NCBI RefSeq assembly: GCF_028863665.1
Contig: NZ_JARBFX010000002.1
Location: forward strand, 62,001-126,000
From: Aquabacter sediminis
Lineage (GTDB): Bacteria; Pseudomonadota; Alphaproteobacteria; Rhizobiales; Xanthobacteraceae
DNA length: 64,000 nt
Reading direction: 5' to 3'
Numbering within the stretch: the stretch's first letter is position 1; each line of letters begins with the position of its first letter. The position numbers were made by a program, and so were the translations under genes. Shown here in pieces: positions 26,956 to 36,317 of the stretch. Below the pieces are notes generated by a model that ran no database searches, was not told where the DNA came from, and worked only from the letters and a program-made list of their open reading frames with translations.

Positions 26956-27657
26956 ATGCGCGTCTTGCTCATCGAGGACGACAGTGCGACGGCCCAAAGC
27001 ATCGAATTGATGCTGAAGTCCGAGAATTTCAACGTCTATGCAACCGACCTCGGTGAGGAAGGCGTGGACCTGGGCAAGGTCTACGAATACGACATCATCC
27101 TGCTGGACCTGAACCTCCCGGACATGTCCGGTTTCGAGGTGCTGCGGGCCCTGCGCGTGGCCAAGGTCAAGACCCCCATCCTCATCCTTTCCGGCCTTGC
27201 CGGCACCGAGGACAAGGTGAAGGGCTTCGGCTTCGGGGCGGATGACTATCTCACCAAGCCGTTCCACAAGGACGAAATGGTGGCGCGCATCCACGCCATC
27301 GTGCGCCGCTCCAAGGGCCATGCCCAATCGGTCATCCAGACGGGCGACCTGATCGTCAACCTGGACACCAAGACCGTCGAGGTGGAAGGCACCCGGGTGC
27401 ACCTCACGGGCAAGGAGTACCAGATGCTGGAGCTCCTCTCCCTGCGCAAGGGCACGACCCTCACCAAGGAGATGTTCCTCAACCATCTCTATGGCGGCAT
27501 GGACGAGCCCGAGCTGAAGATCATCGACGTGTTCATCTGCAAGCTGCGCAAGAAGCTGGCGAACGCCTCCGGTGGCAAGAACTATATCGAGACCGTCTGG
27601 GGTCGCGGCTATGTGCTGCGCGAGCCGGTGGCCGGTGCCGAGCGCATGGCGGTCTGA
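26956..27657 (+). CDS. ctrA: Cell-cycle response regulator CtrA
   Basis: The essential OmpR-type master regulator of alphaproteobacterial cell-cycle, motility and division genes. It also blocks replication initiation in Caulobacter. 233 residues, the usual size. Seen: receiver domain (1-~115) with acidic pocket EDD (7-9), phosphoacceptor Asp51 in [11 protein letters not shown], and Lys in the YLTKPFH loop. The winged-helix domain (from ~125) has [28 protein letters not shown] and the [10 protein letters not shown] wing. It has a good ribosome-binding site and its own terminator (27701-27732). The GANTC cluster upstream suggests methylation-timed transcription; autoregulation by CtrA is expected from the family, but clear TTAA-N7-TTAA boxes are not visible. 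Confidence 0.97.
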   Translation: MRVLLIEDDSATAQSIELMLKSENFNVYATDLGEEGVDLGKVYEYDIILLDLNLPDMSGFEVLRALRVAKVKTPILILSGLAGTEDKVKGFGFGADDYLTKPFHKDEMVARIHAIVRRSKGHAQSVIQTGDLIVNLDTKTVEVEGTRVHLTGKEYQMLELLSLRKGTTLTKEMFLNHLYGGMDEPELKIIDVFICKLRKKLANASGGKNYIETVWGRGYVLREPVAGAERMAV

Positions 27658-27700
27658 CCTGCCCGGCCAAGCATCCTGCGCCCCCCCCTCTGCGTCCTTC

Positions 27701-27732
27701 AAAATGGCCTCGCCTCCCGGCGGGGCCATTTT
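27701..27732 (+). terminator. Intrinsic terminator after ctrA
   Basis: A 14-bp stem (AAAATGGCCTCGCC pairs with GGCGGGGCCATTTT, one G-U pair) with a TCCC loop. It begins 43 bases after the ctrA stop. The A- and T-rich ends make it usable in both directions. Confidence 0.85.
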
Positions 27733-27747
27733 CGCTTGGCCAAGGGA

Positions 27748-27767
27748 AACGCCTGGGACCAGGCGTT
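27748..27767. promoter_or_regulatory. Perfect 20-base palindrome
   Basis: Two 9-base arms (AACGCCTGG and CCAGGCGTT) around GA, a dyad with no T-run after it. It is 154 bases before the next start. A further 6-base inverted repeat (ATGAAT-TTTC-ATTCAT) lies at 27778-27793. Either could be an operator for the gene at 27921, or the first may be a second hairpin behind ctrA. Confidence 0.4.
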
Positions 27768-27920
27768 GGCAAGGCTTATGAATTTTCATTCATGCGTATC
27801 ATAAAACCTCCACGGCATCGGCCCGAGGGGTTTACACTGCTTCCACCGCACTGCAACATGTCAGGCCGACCGCCGCGAACGACGCGTCCGCACCTGACTT
27901 CAATCGCGAGGGGCTAAGCC

Positions 27921-28805
27921 GTGGACGAGGAATCGATTTGGGCCGTAGGGGCCTTTGGCAGCTGCCGCGTGAACACGCCTCTCAGCGTGGTCACAAATCA
28001 CGGACTGATCTCCTACAAGTTCGATTCCGCCATCGGTTATCTTCACAACCCGCTTGAGATCCAGCAGGCCATCCGCCTCCTGCGGTCCGAGATCAAGGCC
28101 CCGCCGGAGCTCTACGACCTCATCAACATCACCTCGCCCAAGGAGCTGAGGGGGGAAGACCGCTTCTACCGCCTCTTCGCCAATATCGATGTGATCGTGT
28201 GCGAGGTCTCCTCGGTGCGGATCATCGAATATAAGGGCTGGTACCTCCAGCTGAACCGGTTCCGGGAGATGCTGGCCGAGTACAAGATTGACGAGCGGGC
28301 GTCCGGCGCCCTGTTCCGCTCCGCCGATGCCAAGGCCGACATCGCCGAGCGGCTGAAGGGAAAGCCCAAATCCGAGCTGGCCATGGATGTGGTGCTTCAG
28401 TCCAACTTCTACGAATTGGACCATGCCGGCTTGGCGCAGGAGATCCTGCGGCTGCGGGAAATGATGCCAGACCACCCCGTGGTTTTCGTCGGCATCACGT
28501 CCAATGACTATGACGGCTCGCCCATCCGCCAGCGCGTGGAGCTCCGCGATGCGTTGAAGAGCGCGGCGGAGACCAGCCCGCACACGGCCTTCATCGATCC
28601 CACCGCCTATGTGATGCGGGACGGCATGGATGTCGCGCTGCAGGACCTGGGACACTACAACAAGGCCTATGAGCTGATCGCCGCAGGCGAGATCTACCGC
28701 CAGCTCGACGCCTTCTGCCGCTCCGATCCCCGCGTCGCGGCCCTCGCCAAGAGGCGGGCGATCCGGGCCGCCGCGCGCAACGCGGCGGCAGCCAAGGCGA
28801 GCTGA
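27921..28805 (+). CDS. Putative SGNH-like protein of unknown function
   Basis: 294 residues, GTG start with GAGGGG seven bases upstream. I recognise no named family. The N-terminus is a strand leading into GAFGSCR (Ser14). The middle has VVFVGITSND (Asn195), and the C-terminal part has DLGHYN (Asp242, His245). Ser in GSxR, a mid-chain Asn and a DxxH pair are the arrangement of SGNH/GSCFA-type hydrolases, so an acyl- or acetyl-esterase role is plausible. The C-terminal ~25 residues are an Ala/Arg-rich helix. No signal peptide is visible, suggesting the cytoplasm. It is flanked by terminators on both sides, so it is probably transcribed alone. Confidence 0.6.
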   Translation: MDEESIWAVGAFGSCRVNTPLSVVTNHGLISYKFDSAIGYLHNPLEIQQAIRLLRSEIKAPPELYDLINITSPKELRGEDRFYRLFANIDVIVCEVSSVRIIEYKGWYLQLNRFREMLAEYKIDERASGALFRSADAKADIAERLKGKPKSELAMDVVLQSNFYELDHAGLAQEILRLREMMPDHPVVFVGITSNDYDGSPIRQRVELRDALKSAAETSPHTAFIDPTAYVMRDGMDVALQDLGHYNKAYELIAAGEIYRQLDAFCRSDPRVAALAKRRAIRAAARNAAAAKAS

Positions 28806-28858
28806 CCGGAGCGGCCAAACCCCGGTCCAAGGCCGCCTTGGTCGTTTGGCAAAAAAAG

Positions 28859-28892
28859 AAGCGGGCTCCGGCGAGATGGCCGGAGCCCGCTT
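28859..28892. terminator. Bidirectional terminator between convergent genes
   Basis: A perfect 14-bp stem (AAGCGGGCTCCGGC / GCCGGAGCCCGCTT), GAGATG loop, with TTTGTTT after it and an A-run before it. It serves both the gene at 27921 and clpA. A second, two-tier hairpin (GCCAAAC 28814-28820 with GTTTGGC 28844-28850) lies just before it. Confidence 0.88.
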
Positions 28893-28956
28893 TGTTTCAT
28901 GAGACTGAGGCTGCCGCGCATGCCACTATAGGCATACGCGCATCGCGCCCGTGCGC

Positions 28957-31458
28957 TCAGGCCTTGACCAGCGGCACCTTCGGCACATGGCGGCCAGTGC
29001 CCCCGGAGGGACCACCGGAGGAGCCGCCCGACCTGGGTCCCTTGGGGCCGGACTTGGGTCCGCCCCCGCCGGAACCTCCCTTCGGCCGTCCCCCCTTGGA
29101 GGGCCCCCCGGCCTCGCCCTTGCGGCGCGGCGTCCGCTTGGGGGCGGTGGGGGTGACCTTGTCCGGCTTGGGCGTGACCGGGCCGTCGGGGAAGAGGAAG
29201 CCAAGCTTGGACTTGGCGCCCTCGCCCTCGACCACCACCCGCACATGCCCGCCGCCCTTCAGCGAGCCGAACAGCACCAGATCGGCCAGAGGCGTCTTGA
29301 TGTATTCCTGGATCACCCGGCCCATGGGGCGGGCGCCCATCTGCTCGTCATAGCCGCGCTCCACCAGCCAGGAGGTGGCCTCCTCGGACAGCTCGATGGT
29401 CACGTTGCGGTCGGCGAGCTGCGCCTCCAGCTGGAGCACGAACTTCTCCACCACCTGCCCGATGATTTCGGGCGTGAGGTGGGCGAAGGGGATGACCGCG
29501 TCCAGGCGGTTGCGGAACTCGGGCGCGAAGGTCCGGTTGATGGCCTCCACGTCGTCACCCTCCCGCTTGGAGCGGGTAAAGCCATAGGCCGCCTTGGAGA
29601 GGTCCGCCGCGCCCGCATTGGTGGTCATGATGAGGATCACGTTGCGGAAATCCACCGACTTGCCGTTATGGTCGGTGAGCTTGCCGTGGTCCATCACCTG
29701 CAGGAGGATGTTGAAGAGGTCCGGATGGGCCTTTTCGATCTCGTCCAGCAACAGCACGCAATGGGGGGTCTGGTCGACGCCGTCGGTCAGAAGGCCACCC
29801 TGGTCGAAGCCCACATAGCCGGGAGGCGCGCCGATGAGGCGCGACACCGTGTGGCGCTCCATATATTCCGACATGTCGAAGCGCAGCAGGTTCACCCCCA
29901 GCACAGAGGCGAGCTGCTTGGCGACCTCGGTCTTGCCGACGCCGGTGGGGCCGGAGAACAGATAGGAGCCGATGGGCTTCTCCGGTTCCCGCAGGCCCGC
30001 GCGGGCCAGCTTGATGGAGGCGGACAACGCCTCGATGGCCTTGTCCTGGCCATAGACCACGCGCTTGAGCGTGCTTTCCAGCGCCGACAGCACCTCCGCA
30101 TCGTCCTTGGAGACGGTCTTGGGCGGAATGCGCGCCATGGTGGCGATGGTGGCCTCGATTTCTTTCAGGCCGATGGTCTTCTTGCGCCGGGCCTCCGGCA
30201 GCAGCATCTGCGCCGCGCCGCTCTCGTCGATCACGTCGATGGCCTTGTCGGGCAGCTTGCGATCGTGGATGTAGCGGGCGGACAGCTCCACCGCGGCCTT
30301 GATGGCCTCGTTGGTGTAGCGCAGCTTGTGATAGTCCTCGAAATAGGGCTTGAGGCCCTTGAGGATCTCGATGGCGTCCGGAACGGTCGGCTCGGCCACG
30401 TCGATCTTCTGGAAGCGGCGCACCAGGGCGCGGTCCTTCTCGAAATACTGCCGGTATTCCTTATAAGTGGTCGACCCCATGCAGCGCAGGGAGCCGGAGG
30501 CCAGCGCCGGCTTCAGCAGGTTGGAGGCATCCATGGCGCCGCCCGAGGTCGCACCCGCGCCGATGACGGTGTGGATCTCGTCGATGAACATGATGGCGTT
30601 GGGATAGGCCTCGATCTCCTTCACCACCTGCTTGAGGCGCTCCTCGAAGTCGCCGCGATAGCGGGTCCCGGCGAGCAGCGCGCCCATGTCGAGGGAGAAG
30701 ATGGTGGCGGTGGCCAGCACTTCCGGCACGTCGCCATTGATGATGCGATGCGCCAGGCCCTCCGCGATGGCGGTCTTACCGACGCCAGGGTCGCCCACGA
30801 ACAGGGGATTGTTCTTCTGGCGGCGGCAGAGCACCTGGATGGTGCGCTGGATTTCCTTGTCGCGGCCAATCAGCGGGTCGATCTTGCCCTCATTGGCCTT
30901 GCGGTTGAGGTTGACGCAATAGGCGTCGAGCGCATCCGCCTTCTTCTTGGTCTCTTCGCCGGATTTCGTCTCAGTCTCCTCCTCGGCGCCGCGCACGGGG
31001 CGGCTTTCCGACATGCCGGCCCGCTTGGCGATGCCGTGGGAAATGTAATTGACGGCGTCATACCGCGTCATGTCCTGCTCCTGCAGGAAATAGGCGGCAT
31101 GGCTCTCCCGCTCGGCAAAGATGGCGACGAGCACGTTGGCGCCCGTCACTTCCTCGCGGCCGGAGGATTGCACATGGATGACGGCGCGCTGGATGACCCG
31201 CTGGAAGCCGGCGGTGGGCTTGGAATCGTCCCCGCCGCGCTGGACCAGGTTGTCGAGCTCGGTATCCACATATTCGATGAGATTGCGGCGCAGCTTGTCG
31301 AGATCGACATTGCAGGCGCGCATGACAGCGGCCGCGTCCTGGTCATCCACCAGGGAGAGAAGCAGGTGCTCGAGCGTCGCGTATTCGTGGTGCCGTTCGT
31401 TCGCCAAGGCGAGCGCGCGGTGGAGCGATTGTTCGAGGCTGCGTGAAAAAGTCGGCAT
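28957..31458 (-). CDS. clpA: ATP-dependent Clp protease ATP-binding subunit ClpA
   Basis: The AAA+ unfoldase that feeds substrates into ClpP and takes N-degron substrates from ClpS. 833 residues (E. coli ClpA 758). Order: Clp-N double repeat (about 1-140), AAA module 1 with Walker [10 protein letters not shown] and [14 protein letters not shown] module 2 with GPTGVGKTE and [11 protein letters not shown], and the ClpB_D2-type small domain. A ~75-residue Lys/Gly/Pro/Ser-rich tail follows, ending VPKVPLVKA. The ATG at 31458 has AGAGGTG upstream; a GTG two codons earlier is also open. clpS lies 153 bases upstream on the same strand. The tail is longer than usual and probably disordered. Confidence 0.96.
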   Translation of the reverse strand: MPTFSRSLEQSLHRALALANERHHEYATLEHLLLSLVDDQDAAAVMRACNVDLDKLRRNLIEYVDTELDNLVQRGGDDSKPTAGFQRVIQRAVIHVQSSGREEVTGANVLVAIFAERESHAAYFLQEQDMTRYDAVNYISHGIAKRAGMSESRPVRGAEEETETKSGEETKKKADALDAYCVNLNRKANEGKIDPLIGRDKEIQRTIQVLCRRQKNNPLFVGDPGVGKTAIAEGLAHRIINGDVPEVLATATIFSLDMGALLAGTRYRGDFEERLKQVVKEIEAYPNAIMFIDEIHTVIGAGATSGGAMDASNLLKPALASGSLRCMGSTTYKEYRQYFEKDRALVRRFQKIDVAEPTVPDAIEILKGLKPYFEDYHKLRYTNEAIKAAVELSARYIHDRKLPDKAIDVIDESGAAQMLLPEARRKKTIGLKEIEATIATMARIPPKTVSKDDAEVLSALESTLKRVVYGQDKAIEALSASIKLARAGLREPEKPIGSYLFSGPTGVGKTEVAKQLASVLGVNLLRFDMSEYMERHTVSRLIGAPPGYVGFDQGGLLTDGVDQTPHCVLLLDEIEKAHPDLFNILLQVMDHGKLTDHNGKSVDFRNVILIMTTNAGAADLSKAAYGFTRSKREGDDVEAINRTFAPEFRNRLDAVIPFAHLTPEIIGQVVEKFVLQLEAQLADRNVTIELSEEATSWLVERGYDEQMGARPMGRVIQEYIKTPLADLVLFGSLKGGGHVRVVVEGEGAKSKLGFLFPDGPVTPKPDKVTPTAPKRTPRRKGEAGGPSKGGRPKGGSGGGGPKSGPKGPRSGGSSGGPSGGTGRHVPKVPLVKA

Positions 31459-31611
31459 CGACACCTCTATCTGGCACGTCGCCCCAACCCTTGCCGGTTC
31501 GAAGGATCCCGGCGCGTGCCCGCTCCGTTAAACTTTGTACCGGCCCGCCCCCCTTGCAAGACCCTCGCGGGCCTCATTCACCCATGTGACGACATCAAGC
31601 TTGTTCCAGCG

Positions 31612-32028
31612 TCACTTTTTTTCCATCACACACTGGAGAGGATGTTGGTGTTTGCGGGCAAAGTCCATCACCTGTGTCACTTTTGTTTCAGCGATCTCGT
31701 AGGTGTAGACGCCGCATTCCCCCACGCCATGGTGGTGGACATGGAGCATGATGGTGTTGGCGGCTTCCCGGTCCTTGTTGAAGAACCGCTCCAGCACGTG
31801 CACCACGAATTCCATGGGGGTGTAGTCGTCGTTCAGCAGCAGCACCCGGTAAAGGCTCGGCCGCTTGGTCTGCGGCTTGGTGCGCGTGATGACGGCTGTG
31901 CCAGGACCCGTCCCGCCTCCGCGGCGGGGTTTGTCTCCGGCAGCCGAGGGCGGCGGAGCGGCGGGGGGCCTTGCAGCGGGGCCCGCGACAGGTGCGGCGG
32001 AAAGAGGTTCTTTGTATCTCATCGGCAT
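31612..32028 (-). CDS. clpS: ClpA adaptor ClpS
   Basis: Recognises N-terminal Leu/Phe/Tyr/Trp and hands the protein to ClpA; the aat product (17013-17690) can create such ends. 138 residues from the ATG at 32028 (another at 32022). The first ~55 residues are a Pro/Ala/Gly-rich extension. The conserved core starts at [20 protein letters not shown] and includes the N-degron pocket region, the [19 protein letters not shown] strand and the closing HPLQCVMEK. The start is the least certain part, since the frame is open for another 50 codons. Confidence 0.94.
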   Translation of the reverse strand: MPMRYKEPLSAAPVAGPAARPPAAPPPSAAGDKPRRGGGTGPGTAVITRTKPQTKRPSLYRVLLLNDDYTPMEFVVHVLERFFNKDREAANTIMLHVHHHGVGECGVYTYEIAETKVTQVMDFARKHQHPLQCVMEKK

Positions 32029-32222
32029 CTTGCGCGCTGTTCCCGGTGACGCGACCGCGGACGATCTGCCATCTCGGCGCATGCCGGAATAATAGGAATG
32101 ACGGCCCGGCTTCGCCAGACCATAGGCGCCCGGAAAGCGCAAAATCATGCCGGACGGCCCGTTCGCCGCAGGCTTCACGACAGCCTCGCGGCCCTTAATG
32201 GGCTGCGAGGGATTGGCACACG

Positions 32223-32253
32223 GTTGGCAGCCCGGAAGGTCCGGGCGGCCAAC
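32223..32253 (-). terminator. Hairpin downstream of the phasin gene
   Basis: A 14-bp stem with one mismatch (GTTGGCAGCCCGGA pairs with TCCGGGCGGCCAAC, AGG loop), 13 bases past the phasin stop. A second stem (CCTCGCGGCCC / GGGCTGCGAGG, 32184-32210) follows. Neither has a T-run, so they may stabilise the mRNA 3' end as well as end it. Confidence 0.55.
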
Positions 32254-32265
32254 GAAGGCAAAGCC

Positions 32266-32595
32266 TCACTGCACCTTGGCGAACACGGCTTCGTAGGGCT
32301 TGTAGGCCTGCTTGTAGAGGTCGGAATAGAGCTCACCCAGCTTGGTGGTCTCGGACACCGCAGCCTCGTAGGCGGCCTTGAAATAGCCCTGCTGGATCTC
32401 TACGGCCTGATCCAGGGTCTTGGCGCCGAGGAGCTTCTCCAGCGTGGAGGTGCTCAGCTCGAACGAGCTCTTGGTGTATTCGGCGACCTCGATGGCGATG
32501 GCCTGGGCGCCCTTGGACCACACGCCGAAGCTCTTCAGCGCGACGTCGACATTTTCCTTACCGAGCTTCTGCAGCTCTTCAGCGGACTGAACCAT
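32266..32595 (-). CDS. phaP: Phasin (PHA granule-associated protein)
   Basis: A small amphipathic helical protein that coats polyhydroxyalkanoate granules. 109 residues, typical of the short Rhizobiales phasins. Seen: LQKLGKENVDVALKSFGVWSKGAQAIAIEVAEYTK (quoted in part: the GKENVDVALKSF and SKGAQAIA blocks), then SFELSTSTLEKLLGAKTLD and a helical C-terminus with YKPYEAVFAKVQ. The ATG at 32595 has AAGGA upstream; the frame above it is not conserved-looking. Two TGC-N3-GCA sites upstream suggest PhaR control. It is likely monocistronic. Confidence 0.9.
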   Translation of the reverse strand: MVQSAEELQKLGKENVDVALKSFGVWSKGAQAIAIEVAEYTKSSFELSTSTLEKLLGAKTLDQAVEIQQGYFKAAYEAAVSETTKLGELYSDLYKQAYKPYEAVFAKVQ

Positions 32596-32673
32596 TGGGA
32601 GTTCCTTTCCTATACCGGCTTTCACCGGCAGCCCTGACACTGGGAGGTTTTGCCCTGCCCGATTTGTATAATA

Positions 32674-32715
32674 TGCACTGCAACATAAACGTCAAGAATT
32701 TTGTGCACCGCACAA
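32674..32715. promoter_or_regulatory. Candidate PhaR operators upstream of phaP
   Basis: Two TGC-N3-GCA motifs: TGCACTGCA (32674-32682), and TGCACCGCA inside the perfect inverted repeat TTGTGC-ACC-GCACAA (32701-32715). Their centres are 30 bases apart, about three helical turns. They sit 79-120 bases before the phasin start in an AT-rich stretch that could hold the promoter. PhaR of related bacteria binds CTGC-N3-GCAG-type sites. Confidence 0.55.
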
Positions 32716-32872
32716 ATACGGATGTGGCCGGATTTACGGCTTGGTAACTGCGGGTTTCTACCCTTCGAGCCGGTCACATACCGAACGACATGACCGTGAC
32801 GGCGCGCCGGGCTTGCGGACGCGTCGTGCCTTTTTGCCGGCCTGTCCGCCGAACCAAAACGGGACCAGTTTC

Positions 32873-34705
32873 ATGCGTATTGCGCTTGCGAATGGCGCCT
32901 TTTCCTTCAGGCTTCTCGCGGCAGTGACCGCGCTCGCTTTCGCCTTCACGGTGGGCGGCGCCGATGCGGCCGACGCCAAGAGCCAGAAGTCCTCCCAGAA
33001 GCAGACGCAATCCAGCAAATCCAAGAGCAGCGCCAGCTCCAAGTCGGCCTCCAAATCCAGCAAGGCCAAGACCGCGCGGGCCCAGGACGACGAGGACGAC
33101 GATACCCCGACCACGGGCGCGGGCTGGCGCTCCGGCACCGCCGCGCTCATCGTCGATGCCAATACCGGCAAGGTCCTCTATGAGGAGAATGCCGACACCC
33201 AGCTGCACCCGGCCTCGGTCACCAAGGTGATGACCCTCTACATGCTGTTCGAGCAGCTGGAGGCCGGCCGCCTGCGCCTCGACAGCCAGTTGCCGGTTTC
33301 CGCCCGCGCTGCGGCGCAGTCGCCCTCCAAGCTGAATGTGCGCGCCGGGTCCACCATCGAGGTGGACGACGCCATCAAGGCCCTGGTCACGCGCTCCGCC
33401 AATGACGTGGCGGTGGTGATCGCGGAAGCCATCGGCGGGGACGAGTCGACCTTCGGCGAGATGATGACGCGCAAGGCCCGCCAGATCGGCATGACGCGCT
33501 CGCAGTTCCGCAATGCCTCCGGCCTGCCCAATCCGGGACAACTGACCACGGCGCGCGACCTGGCCACGCTCGGCATCGCCATCCAGGACCGTTTCCCCCA
33601 GTATTACAAATACTTCTCCACCCGGACATTCGTCTATAAGGGCGAGTCCATCGGCAACCACAACCGGCTTCTGGGACGGGTGGAAGGCGTGGACGGCATC
33701 AAGACCGGCTATACCCGTGCCTCGGGCTTCAACCTGTTGACCTCGGTCCACAAGGATGACCGCTTCATCATTGGCGTGGTGCTGGGCGGCTCGAGCGGCC
33801 CCTCCCGGGATGCCCGGATGGCGAGCCTGATCGCCAACAATTACAACCGCGCCTATGCCGGTGCGCGCACAAGCCGCACCATCCAGACCGCGGCCAACGA
33901 CAATCCCCCGCCGATCCCCACCACCCGCCCGGCTGCCATGGCCGCAGTGGAACCCGGGCCGATCGCCCCCCTTCCCGCGCCGCAGCGCCTGGCTTATGCG
34001 GCCGACCCGGTGGTGACGGCCGCCATTCCCGCCCGCGCCACGGCCCAGCCTGCCAACGAGCTCATCAAGCCCGTGGCGGTGCGCACCACCGCCATCCAGC
34101 GCCCGACCACGCAGACGCTGACGGCCCCTGGCTTCTCCAATTCCGGCACCCAGGCCTATGCCCAGCCGGTGCCGGCCCCGGCGCCCGCTCCGGCCCAGCA
34201 AGCCCTTGTTCCGTCGCAGCGCTTCCAGACCGGCCAGGCGCAGGTCCAGGCGGTCTCGCATCTGCAGCCCCCGGCGCGCCTGCCCGCCGGTCTCGCGGAA
34301 GAAGAGATCGCCCCGCCCGCACTCATCTGGGGGGCGCCGGTGTCCTCCGCCGAGGCGGCCCGGCCCGAACCCCAGCCCGTGCGGACCGCCTCGGCCGCGC
34401 CGGTGGCCCTGCCCACGGCCCGCACCTCCAACCCGGCCGCGGCCAATGGCGGCCCGCCCAAGCCCGGCTGGCAGATTCAGATCGGGGCGTTCAATGGGGA
34501 AAAGGAAGCCAAGGCACGTCTCGACGCGGCCCTCTCCAAGGCCCGCACCGCGCTGAACGGCGCCGCCCCCTATACCGAGAAAGTGTCTCGCGGCTCGTCC
34601 GACCTCTATCGCGCCCGATTCGCCGGCCTGAGCGAAAAGAGCGCGAAGGACGCCTGCCGTTTACTGCAGCGAAATGATTTCGACTGCATGACTATACGCA
34701 ACTGA
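32873..34705 (+). CDS. Secreted D-alanyl-D-alanine carboxypeptidase with SPOR domain
   Basis: A penicillin-binding protein (DacA/DacF type) that trims the terminal D-Ala of peptidoglycan stem peptides in the periplasm. 610 residues. Order: signal peptide (1-~33), a Ser/Lys-rich low-complexity spacer (about 36-70), and the S11 peptidase domain with catalytic SVTK (Ser115, Lys118), SAN (175-177) and KTG (277-279). A long Ala/Pro-rich linker (about 345-525) and a C-terminal SPOR domain (WQIQIGAFNGEKEAK onward) follow. SPOR domains bind denuded glycan at division sites, so septal localisation is likely. The peptidase is family-typical; the long linker is not. Confidence 0.93.
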   Translation: MRIALANGAFSFRLLAAVTALAFAFTVGGADAADAKSQKSSQKQTQSSKSKSSASSKSASKSSKAKTARAQDDEDDDTPTTGAGWRSGTAALIVDANTGKVLYEENADTQLHPASVTKVMTLYMLFEQLEAGRLRLDSQLPVSARAAAQSPSKLNVRAGSTIEVDDAIKALVTRSANDVAVVIAEAIGGDESTFGEMMTRKARQIGMTRSQFRNASGLPNPGQLTTARDLATLGIAIQDRFPQYYKYFSTRTFVYKGESIGNHNRLLGRVEGVDGIKTGYTRASGFNLLTSVHKDDRFIIGVVLGGSSGPSRDARMASLIANNYNRAYAGARTSRTIQTAANDNPPPIPTTRPAAMAAVEPGPIAPLPAPQRLAYAADPVVTAAIPARATAQPANELIKPVAVRTTAIQRPTTQTLTAPGFSNSGTQAYAQPVPAPAPAPAQQALVPSQRFQTGQAQVQAVSHLQPPARLPAGLAEEEIAPPALIWGAPVSSAEAARPEPQPVRTASAAPVALPTARTSNPAAANGGPPKPGWQIQIGAFNGEKEAKARLDAALSKARTALNGAAPYTEKVSRGSSDLYRARFAGLSEKSAKDACRLLQRNDFDCMTIRN

Positions 34706-34725
34706 GGAAACGGATTCGCGCGGGT

Positions 34726-35442
34726 TCAGCGATGCTTACGCAAAATGACATCCTTTGCCTGATTGACGCGAGCCGCAAGATAACCGGAGCCGCCCTGGTC
34801 GGGATGGAGCCGCTTCATCAGCGTCCGGTGCGCATTTCGCACCGTGGCCTCATCCGCTCCCGGCTGAAGACCAAGGACCTCGTAGGCTTCTTCCTCGGTC
34901 ATCGGGCCCCCGTCCGCCCGGCCCGGGTCGGCGCCACCCCCCCGACCCGCATTGCCCTGTCTGTCTTCACGCCAGGCGGGCGCCCGGCGGTCGAGATAAG
35001 CTTCGAGTAGCGCCAGGGACTGCGCGTCCACCTGCGCCCGCATCGCCAGGAGATCGGGCACCGCAAGGGCATCGAGCGTTGCGCCGGCATGGGCACCAGC
35101 GAGGATCTGGCCGCTCATGGCGCCGCTGTCATGGTCCAGCGCCATCTCGAACCAGGCCGATCGCACCTTGGAGACCCGCGGCGCGCGCGGGCCGCCGAAC
35201 CAGGAGCCAAACAGGCCCAAAAGCCCGCCGCCGGTACGTCCCAGCAGGGCAAGGCCGATGGCGGCGAGCGGAATGGCGGCGCCGAACCGCCCCGTCACCA
35301 GCATCCCCGCCGCAGCGACGAAGGACAGCGTCGCTCCGAGCTTCATCAGGTTCAAGGACAGGGCCTTGGGATTGGCCTTGGTCCACAGATGCGCCGCATA
35401 GAGCAGCACGGCGAGCAGGATCGCGCCGGCGATCAGAGCCAC
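34726..35442 (-). CDS. Membrane-anchored J-domain protein
   Basis: 238 residues from a GTG at 35442; a TTG at 35508 is an alternative start. Two or three N-terminal hydrophobic helices (VALIAGAILLAVLLYAAHLW, GATLSFVAAAGMLV, AIPLAAIGLALLG) are followed by a cytoplasmic region. A C-terminal J domain contains YEVLGLQPGADEATVRNAHR and the HPD motif in KRLHPDQGGS. The HPDQGGS ending is like Tim14/Pam18, a J-protein that stimulates an Hsp70 at a membrane. A central SAWFEMALDHDSGAMSGQI segment is characteristic of alphaproteobacterial relatives. It converges on the D-Ala carboxypeptidase with a 20-base gap. Confidence 0.82.
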   Translation of the reverse strand: MALIAGAILLAVLLYAAHLWTKANPKALSLNLMKLGATLSFVAAAGMLVTGRFGAAIPLAAIGLALLGRTGGGLLGLFGSWFGGPRAPRVSKVRSAWFEMALDHDSGAMSGQILAGAHAGATLDALAVPDLLAMRAQVDAQSLALLEAYLDRRAPAWREDRQGNAGRGGGADPGRADGGPMTEEEAYEVLGLQPGADEATVRNAHRTLMKRLHPDQGGSGYLAARVNQAKDVILRKHR

Positions 35443-35612
35443 GGGGTCCGCCTTTCCTGGAGCCGGCGCTGTCTGGCGCGAAACACATCCGCCCGTGCGC
35501 CGCCTCAATGACTTGACGGGAGCCGCGCCGACACCAGCGGCGTCGAAGGTCTCCCGGAAAACAGCCTTATATCAGCCCTACCGCGGGCGCGAACCTCGCC
35601 CGCCGGTCACAC

Positions 35613-36317
35613 TCACGGGCGCAGCGCCGCCAGCAGCAGCCGGGCGCCGTGCTCGCGGCTCGCCTGCAAGGCTGGCCGGCCGCCGGCCGCATAGGCGGCC
35701 ACCGCCCGCAGCAAAGCGCGCAATTCCTCGCCCGCGCCCGGCTCGAAGCGGCACCAGGCCCCGCCGGTGAGGCGCGCGATCTCGCGGAAGGCGGCTTCCA
35801 CCCGCCGGTCGTGGCCTTCCTGGAAGACAAACAGCTTCAGACCGAGCACGCCCAGGCGCCCGGCCTTCTGGCACAGGGCGTCCACATCCTCCTCCATGGC
35901 GTCGCCCACGAACACCGCCGCCTTGAGGCCCGAGCGCTCCACCTCCCCTTCCAGATGGGTGAGCACGCGCCCGATCTGCGTCTGCCCGCCCTGGCAGGTG
36001 ATGGTGCCCATCAATCGCCCCAGCGTGCGGGGATCTTCCACCCAGCCGGAGGCCTTGCACTCGCTGGCGCCGCGATAATAGAGGAGCTTCACGTCAAGCC
36101 CGCCCAGGTCCGCCGCCGCCGAGAACAGCTCGGCCTGGAGCCCGCAGGCCAGGTCCCAGGTGGGCTGGCGGGAGAAGGTGGCATCCAGCGCGAAAGCGAG
36201 GCGTCCGCGCCCCGCCGCGCGGGGCGCGGTGTGGGTGGCGGCCTTCAGGAACGCGGCCACGTCGTCCGCCGAAGAGGTGCCGGCGGCCGGCAGGCCCTTA
36301 TTGTCCTTCCCCCTCAC
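35613..36317 (-). CDS. VWA-like protein
   Basis: 234 residues; GTG start at 36317 with GGAGGGG six bases upstream. The fold signs are a first strand ending in LAFALDATFS (a DxTxS form of the metal-ion-dependent adhesion site), then TWDLACGLQAELF, and later KAAVFVGDAMEEDVD carrying another acidic turn, as in von Willebrand A domains. No signal peptide, so cytoplasmic. It is followed on the same strand by the J-domain gene after 170 bases. The partner and function are unknown; VWA proteins of this size often work with AAA+ ATPases, but none is adjacent. Confidence 0.65.
   Translation of the reverse strand: MRGKDNKGLPAAGTSSADDVAAFLKAATHTAPRAAGRGRLAFALDATFSRQPTWDLACGLQAELFSAAADLGGLDVKLLYYRGASECKASGWVEDPRTLGRLMGTITCQGGQTQIGRVLTHLEGEVERSGLKAAVFVGDAMEEDVDALCQKAGRLGVLGLKLFVFQEGHDRRVEAAFREIARLTGGAWCRFEPGAGEELRALLRAVAAYAAGGRPALQASREHGARLLLAALRP

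Noticed and set aside
28951-31446. An 831-codon plus-strand frame across clpA
   Set aside because: It mirrors clpA codon for codon and is rich in His/Asp/Gly/Arg without motifs; clpA itself is unmistakable.
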